NCBI GenBank assembly: GCA_015709315.1
Contig: JACCQI010000003.1
Coordinates: 1-64,000 of the forward strand
Reading direction: 5' to 3'
From: Desulfovibrionaceae bacterium
GTDB taxonomy: Bacteria > Desulfobacterota > Desulfovibrionia > Desulfovibrionales > Desulfovibrionaceae
Length of the DNA stretch: 64,000 bases
Below the pieces are notes generated by a model. It had not been told where the DNA came from. It did not search any database and was given only the letters and a program-made list of their open reading frames with translations. This document shows, one piece after another, positions 58,890-64,000 of the stretch (positions are counted from its first letter, which is position 1; every line of letters starts with the position of its first letter). Position numbers and translations under genes: made by a program.

Positions 58890-59818
58890 GCGAACAGCCT
58901 CCCATAGTCTGTCTGCTCGGCCCCACCGGCACCGGCAAGACCGGCGCGGCCATTGCCCTGTCCCGGCGCATGCCGGTGAGCGTGATCAATTTCGACTCCC
59001 GCCAGGTGTACGCGGATTTCCCGATCATCACGGCCCAGCCGGACCAGGAGGAGCGCGCCGCCTGCCCGCACCATCTCTACGGTTTTCTTTCCATTGAAGT
59101 GAAGATGACGGCCGCCCGGTTCGTGGATTTGGCCGTGGACAAGATCGGCAAGGTCAGGGCGGAGGGGCGGCTGCCCGTCCTGGTGGGCGGGACCGGCATG
59201 TACCTGCGTTCCCTGCTGTCGGGCATCGCGCCCATTCCCGAGATACCCGAGCCGGTTCGGGCCGGGGTGCTCGCGCGGATAGAGGTCGAGGGGCCGCAGG
59301 TTCTGCACGCCGAGCTAGAGCGCGTGGACCCGGACTACGCGGCCAAGATCCACCCCAACGACACCCAGCGCAACGCCCGCGCCGCCGAGGTGTATGCGGC
59401 CACGGGCAGGACCATGACCTGGTGGCATACCGAGAGCGAGCACACGCCCGCGCCGTTTAACGCTCTCAAGGTGGGCATGCGGCTCGGGCTGGACGAACTT
59501 ACGCCGCATTTGGCCCGGCGCATCGGCGTCATGCTGGAGCAGGGGGCCATGGACGAGGCCGTGGCCGCCTTCGAGAAGTGCCCGGACCCGGACGCGCCGG
59601 GGTGGACGGGCATCGGCTGTGCGGAATTGCTGGCCTTTCTGCGCGACGAGATGAGCCTGGACCAGGCGAGGGAGAAATGGATCAGGAACACCCGCGCCTA
59701 TGCCAAGCGCCAGTTGACGTGGTTCAACAAGGACGCCGACATCCACTGGTTCGCGCCGGGCGACAACGACGGCGTGTGCGGTCTGGTGGAGGCGTGGCTG
59801 GCCGACAGGGAGGACTAG
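58886..59818 (+). CDS. miaA: tRNA dimethylallyltransferase
   Basis: LLGPTGTGKTGAAIALSRRMPVSVINFDSRQVYADFPIITAQP; ATGA overlap with coaD. Confidence 0.95.
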   Translation: MSEQPPIVCLLGPTGTGKTGAAIALSRRMPVSVINFDSRQVYADFPIITAQPDQEERAACPHHLYGFLSIEVKMTAARFVDLAVDKIGKVRAEGRLPVLVGGTGMYLRSLLSGIAPIPEIPEPVRAGVLARIEVEGPQVLHAELERVDPDYAAKIHPNDTQRNARAAEVYAATGRTMTWWHTESEHTPAPFNALKVGMRLGLDELTPHLARRIGVMLEQGAMDEAVAAFEKCPDPDAPGWTGIGCAELLAFLRDEMSLDQAREKWIRNTRAYAKRQLTWFNKDADIHWFAPGDNDGVCGLVEAWLADRED

Positions 59819-60300
59819 CAGGCGATCTCGGCCAATTGAGCGGGCGTGAGGCACCAGTTCAGGACGCCCTTGCCCGAGGGGATGTTCCAGTCGAGCTGCA
59901 TGAGTCCGCTGTTTTCCACGGCGATGTCGAGGTGCTGCCCCCCGGTCAGGATCGCCGAGGCCAGGGAACCCAGGGAGGGCTGGTGCCCGGCGATGAATAT
60001 CGAGTCCAATCCTTCGTATTCCCGGATGAATTCAAGCGTGTTTCGGGTCGGGGCCATGGCCTTGACCGCTTCGGTCACTTCGATGCGTGACGCGGGATAG
60101 CCGGTGTGTTTGGCCACGATTTCGGCGGTTTGCAGCGAGCGGACCTTGGGGCTGGCGGCCACCAGCTGGAAGCGCAGGCCCAGGGCGCGCGCCGCCAGGG
60201 CGGATTTGGTCACCTGCTCCCTGCCCACCGGACTCAAGGGCTGGTGCGGGTCCAGTTCCTTTGAAAGACAGGCACCGTGTTGCATCAGGTGAATCAGCAT
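59815..60300 (-). CDS. sixA: SixA-type histidine phosphatase
   Basis: MLIHLMQHGACLSKELDPHQPLSPVGREQVTKSA (H motif near N-terminus), FIAGHQPSLGSLAS. Confidence 0.9.
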   Translation of the reverse strand: MLIHLMQHGACLSKELDPHQPLSPVGREQVTKSALAARALGLRFQLVAASPKVRSLQTAEIVAKHTGYPASRIEVTEAVKAMAPTRNTLEFIREYEGLDSIFIAGHQPSLGSLASAILTGGQHLDIAVENSGLMQLDWNIPSGKGVLNWCLTPAQLAEIAC

Positions 60301-60457
60301 GTGTCGCTCCGGTTGTTGTTCAGGCCCGGATTGGCATATATCACCGGCGTTGGGCGGCTGCAAGCGGCTTGCACAAACGGGGCAAGCGCGATACATGCGG
60401 GGAAGTTGCAGATACTCCGGCCGGAAACGGCCTTGAATAGTGCAGGACAACCAGCAG

Positions 60458-61360
60458 ATGACACTCCGAAAAATATCTCTTATTATATTGTCGTTATTGG
60501 TTTTTTATTCCACGGCACATGCCTTTACGGGGTATGTCCAGCGTTTTGACGAAGGGCGGACCATCGCCTGGGGCGACGGCGGCGTTACCGTGGTCGGGGA
60601 GGTGGAGGCCGACGCCGAGGACGATGCCGAGGCTGCCTCGCCTCTGTCGGTGCGAAAGGCCGCTTCCAAGGCGCGCAAGCAGATGCTCGACATGATCCTG
60701 TCCGTGCGCATCGACGCCAAGCAGACGGTCAGCGCGTATCTTTCCGACAACGACGATCTGGCGGCCCAGTTGCGCGGGCAAATCCACAATTCCCTGTTCG
60801 AGGGGCCGGACCTGCTGCGGGACGCCCGCACGGTCACCGTGTCCGAGTCGCTTCGCGGCAAGCTGGCGGAGCTGATCCTGCCCAAGACCGTCCCGTTCCA
60901 GAGCGGCATACCGCCCCGGCTGTCCACCGCGACCGGCCCTGCGTTCGTTCCCGAGCCTGTCGGCGGGGCGGGCGGCTATACCGGCGTCATCGTGGACGCC
61001 AGGGGCCTGGACGTCACGCCCTGCCTGCTGCCGGTCATCTACGGCCAGGACGGACTGGGCGCTTACGGCGCGTTTCTCGTCAGCCGCCAGACGGCCGTGG
61101 AAAACGGGGTGGCCGCCTATGCCAACACCGCGAGCCCGGAGGTCCTGGCCGAGCGCGTGGGCAAGCATCCCCTGGCGGTCAAGGCCGCGCGCGTCTATGG
61201 CTCCTGGAAGACCGACCTGGTCGTTTCCACCCAGGAAGCGGCCTTGATACGGGCCATCATGCAGTCCGGCGCGACGCGCAAGGGCGGGGTGGTCATTGTG
61301 ATAGACACGCCTCCAGCGCCCGCAAGGAGCACCGTGGAGGAGGGAGATTTTGATGCGTAG
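60458..61360 (+). CDS. Secreted LPP20-like protein, unknown function
   Basis: Signal peptide; VRKAASKARKQMLDMILSVRIDAKQTV and GGYTGVIVDARGLDVTPCLLPVIYGQDG. Confidence 0.65.
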   Translation: MTLRKISLIILSLLVFYSTAHAFTGYVQRFDEGRTIAWGDGGVTVVGEVEADAEDDAEAASPLSVRKAASKARKQMLDMILSVRIDAKQTVSAYLSDNDDLAAQLRGQIHNSLFEGPDLLRDARTVTVSESLRGKLAELILPKTVPFQSGIPPRLSTATGPAFVPEPVGGAGGYTGVIVDARGLDVTPCLLPVIYGQDGLGAYGAFLVSRQTAVENGVAAYANTASPEVLAERVGKHPLAVKAARVYGSWKTDLVVSTQEAALIRAIMQSGATRKGGVVIVIDTPPAPARSTVEEGDFDA

Positions 61361-62258
61361 GGTTTCATTCATGGCCGTGCTGGCCGTTTTGTGCGTTATG
61401 TTGTTTCCGGGCCTGTCCCTGGCCGACAAGGTCGAGGTGTATACGGTCAGGGAGGAGAACATGTCGCCCATGGAGCTGCGCACCCGCGCCCTGGCCGAGG
61501 GATTCGCCAAGGCCGTGGCGGGCGAAACGCAGGCCATGCTCGGCGGGGCGCTCGACGCCAACCGCCTGGAAGCGGTGCGCCGGTATTTCGTGGGCCACGC
61601 CACGGACTACATCCAAGGCTACAACATCCTGTCGTCCGAGGATGTGGAGGACGGCCTGTTTGCGACCCTGGACGTTCGCGTGAACCGCGGGACCCTGCGC
61701 GACGGCCTGACCCGGCTGGGCTTTTTCGAGACCGTCAAGGCACCCCAGCCCGCGTCCGTGTCCTGGCCCGCGGACTTGACCGACGACGAGTTGGCCGAGT
61801 TGCAGTCCCTGGCGGTCATGTCGGGGCTGGCCCGGGAGGAGGGCGTCTACCCGGCGTTCACCCTGGAGCGAGGCCCGGAAGGGACCTACAAGGGAACCCT
61901 GGCCACGGACACGGAGGAGTGGACCTCTGCCGGTCAGGACATGGCCGTTGTCTGGGCCAGTCTCTGGACCCGGTTTTTCTCTCTTCCCAAAGATGACGGC
62001 GAGGGGCCGAAACGCCAGCAACTGGTCATTTCCGGCTGGTTCACCCCGGACGGGGCGCTTGAATTCGACGGCGTGCTCAGGGGATGGGACTTCGCGGTCC
62101 AGAATGCCCGGCTGGTGGAAATGGACATCCAGCCCACGGGCGTGGGAGCCACCTGGGACATGAGCATTCTCGACGGCAAGCGGTTGGCCACGCTGCTCAA
62201 CAGCTATCTGCCCCAGCGCGGCCTGAGCTTCCAGTTGAACAGGAACTCCGGCCGGTAG
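61350..62258 (+). CDS. Secreted protein, DUF2066/FlgT-N-like
   Basis: Signal peptide; MELRTRALAEGFAKAVAGETQAMLGG... DYIQGYNILSSEDVEDGLFATLDVRVNRGTLRDGLTRLG; overlaps preceding gene. Confidence 0.65.
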   Translation: MMRRVSFMAVLAVLCVMLFPGLSLADKVEVYTVREENMSPMELRTRALAEGFAKAVAGETQAMLGGALDANRLEAVRRYFVGHATDYIQGYNILSSEDVEDGLFATLDVRVNRGTLRDGLTRLGFFETVKAPQPASVSWPADLTDDELAELQSLAVMSGLAREEGVYPAFTLERGPEGTYKGTLATDTEEWTSAGQDMAVVWASLWTRFFSLPKDDGEGPKRQQLVISGWFTPDGALEFDGVLRGWDFAVQNARLVEMDIQPTGVGATWDMSILDGKRLATLLNSYLPQRGLSFQLNRNSGR

Positions 62259-62265
62259 GCGGCAA

Positions 62266-62321
62266 CCCACAAGACGCAAAAAGCCCGGCTGCATGCAGCC
62301 GGGCTTTTTGCGTCTTGTGGG
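62266..62321. terminator. Bidirectional terminator: perfect 56-bp palindrome with GCATGC core
   Basis: CCCACAAGACGCAAAAAGCCCGGCTGCATGCAGCCGGGCTTTTTGCGTCTTGTGGG. Confidence 0.93.
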
Positions 62322-62328
62322 GAAGGAA

Positions 62329-62526
62329 TCAGTCTTCCTTCTTGTCGTCCTCGACATTGTCCTTCGGGGTGACGTCAATTTCCTCGGGTTCGTTGGTCGC
62401 CCGTTTGAAGTTGCTGATGGCCTGGCCGATGCCGCCGCCGATTTCCGGCAGCTTTTTGGCACCGAAGATGACCAGGACGATAACAAGAATAATCAAGAGT
62501 TCCCAGACTCCGAATCCGCCGATCAT
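62329..62526 (-). CDS. tatA: Sec-independent (Tat) translocase TatA
   Basis: [43 protein letters not shown]. Confidence 0.94.
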   Translation of the reverse strand: MIGGFGVWELLIILVIVLVIFGAKKLPEIGGGIGQAISNFKRATNEPEEIDVTPKDNVEDDKKED

Positions 62527-62721
62527 ATATGCCTCCAATTGGGTGATAGCCTTCGAGATTATTTGATGTCAGTGGCTATACACCCGCGATATGCCCCAGT
62601 CAAGGACGGCGAGGGGTTTCACGCATTGGAATCAACGCCGGAATCCTTTGTGCAAGCCTTTACAATTGTCTGTGCGGGCTTTACATCTTCCGAGGTGAAA
62701 AGAGGCCGGAGCCTCGAAGGA

Positions 62722-63129
62722 ATGCTCGAAACGAACATGGGAAAAATCCACGCTCTGCCGGGGGACGGCTGCCGCCATTACATTTTCGGACGCTGTCTGT
62801 ATCAGGAACGCCTGAACCCGGGATACCGGCGGTCCTATCGGTGTCAGGTGCTCAACCGCTGGGAGAGGGCCTACGACGATTTTCTCAACAGGGCCGATGC
62901 CATGGGCGTGGATCAGGAAAGTGTTTCGGGGCTGTGGGCGATTCAGTTCCAGCGGATGGCCCGGGAGGCGTTTCATTGCCGGAATCACGTGTTCAACCAT
63001 GATGACCACCGGCCTCCGGCCTGCCGCAACGAGATGGATGGGTTGTGCGTCCTCGGCCTGCCCAAGTGCGGCGGGCGGTGCCGCCACTTCGAGATCGACG
63101 CGGCCGAGCTTGAACAGGAAGAGACCTAA
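62722..63129 (+). CDS. Hypothetical cysteine-rich protein (start 62722 or 62737)
   Basis: GDGCRHYIFGRCLYQERLNPGYRRSYRCQVL... CRNEMDGLCVLGLPKCGGRCRHFE, Cys/His-rich. Confidence 0.6.
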   Translation: MLETNMGKIHALPGDGCRHYIFGRCLYQERLNPGYRRSYRCQVLNRWERAYDDFLNRADAMGVDQESVSGLWAIQFQRMAREAFHCRNHVFNHDDHRPPACRNEMDGLCVLGLPKCGGRCRHFEIDAAELEQEET

Positions 63130-63140
63130 GGAGATCGCGC

Positions 63141-63923
63141 ATGTTGCTGGCTTTCCCCAATTTGCACCCGGAACTGTGGCCGGGCAAGTCCTTGGAAGGG
63201 CTCAGGTTTTTCGATCCCGGCCTGGCCGCCGAGCCTTTTGCCGACGGCTTTCGGCCGGACGGCCTGCCGCTTGATCCAAAGACGGCCGCCGCCTTGATAA
63301 ACGACTGCATCAATTTCGGCGAGCAGTTCAAGGATCCGGCCGAGATGGCCTGGTTCGGCGCGCAGTCCGCCGATGATTTCTACGAAGGGTCGTCCATGTC
63401 CATCCAGGCCCAGCTCACCCGCCAGTTCGACGACGGGCAGGGGTCCAAGCGGCAGCGCGAGCTGAAGGAGGCCCGGGCCAAGGCGCAGTTCGTTCTGCTG
63501 CTGGCCTGGTTCCTGGAGGAGCGAATGATGGAACTGGCCGGACTGGAAAGCGGCATCAGGAGCGGCTGGCGGAACATGGACACGACCCTGGGCGTGGATG
63601 ACGATGATCGCCTGGAGAACGGAGTGGTCATGCTCGGGGCCGCCGAAAGCCATACGGGCGGCGCGTCCGACGGCCGGTCGATTCCGTTTCCCTGGAAGCG
63701 CGTGGCCGAGGCCCTGCCGGGATTCATTCCCGAGGATGCGCTTCTGCTTTGCGCGGACCCCGGGGTCATCGCGGCCTGGGAAGAGCAGGGCATCGAGTTT
63801 GTCGAGGAGCGGGAAGGGTACATGACGGCCACCCGGCCCGCCTGGCAATTCGCCTGCCGCCGCAGGGCGCCCGAGGGGATGCCTCTGGCGCTCATGGACC
63901 TGACCGTGGCCGTTATCAAGTAA
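63141..63923 (+). CDS. Hypothetical protein
   Basis: 260-aa ORF with SD-like upstream region; no family recognised. Confidence 0.6.
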   Translation: MLLAFPNLHPELWPGKSLEGLRFFDPGLAAEPFADGFRPDGLPLDPKTAAALINDCINFGEQFKDPAEMAWFGAQSADDFYEGSSMSIQAQLTRQFDDGQGSKRQRELKEARAKAQFVLLLAWFLEERMMELAGLESGIRSGWRNMDTTLGVDDDDRLENGVVMLGAAESHTGGASDGRSIPFPWKRVAEALPGFIPEDALLLCADPGVIAAWEEQGIEFVEEREGYMTATRPAWQFACRRRAPEGMPLALMDLTVAVIK

Positions 63924-63937
63924 TTCGGGAGAACTGC

Positions 63938-64000
63938 ATGGCGCTTGCCAATCCGATAATGAACCCCCGTCCGTTGGAGGGCCTCCGAACCATTGTGTTC
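63938..64000 (+). CDS. 5' end of a CDS truncated by the window edge
   Basis: ATG preceded by GGGAGA; MALANPIMNPRPLEGLRTIVF continues past the window. Confidence 0.45.
   Translation, partial: MALANPIMNPRPLEGLRTIVF

Overview
Gene-dense, GC-rich bacterial chromosome segment. Gene content (MucR-type regulator, ThiD-ThiN fusion, clpS-clpA-aat, many chemotaxis genes, PaaK plus ACT protein) looks like a Desulfovibrio/Pseudodesulfovibrio-type sulfate reducer; this assignment is an inference from protein resemblance. Most of the window is housekeeping: tRNA-Leu(UAG), tig-clpP-clpX-lon, pcm, mrp, pgsA, ftsB, fbp, tsaD, trxA-trxB, bamD, an EF-G paralogue, cheA-cheB, crcB, clpS-clpA-aat, uvrB, a K+ channel, ligA, dapB, a MATE exporter, paaK-ACT, rsfS-gpmI, rsmD-coaD-miaA, sixA and tatA. 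I saw no CRISPR array, rRNA, transposon or prophage. The strongest unexpected signal is on the minus strand upstream of paaK (about 49458-49616): a 15-codon leader ORF (MQKYLSSHAFFFTGS*) with three consecutive Phe codons, followed by mutually exclusive 1:2, 2:3 and 3:4 pairings and a T7 terminator. This is the architecture of a phenylalanine transcription attenuator, here placed in front of a phenylacetate-CoA ligase/ACT operon. Other notable items: an MCP with a C-terminal H-NOX domain that keeps the heme His and YxSxR motif but has Phe at the usual distal-Tyr position; a second MCP with a C-terminal Cache-like module and a sigma-54-type promoter preceded by 11-bp-phased TCTAGATAAA repeats; and zero-spacer palindromic terminators with a GCATGC core at three convergent gene junctions, one of them a perfect 56-bp palindrome.
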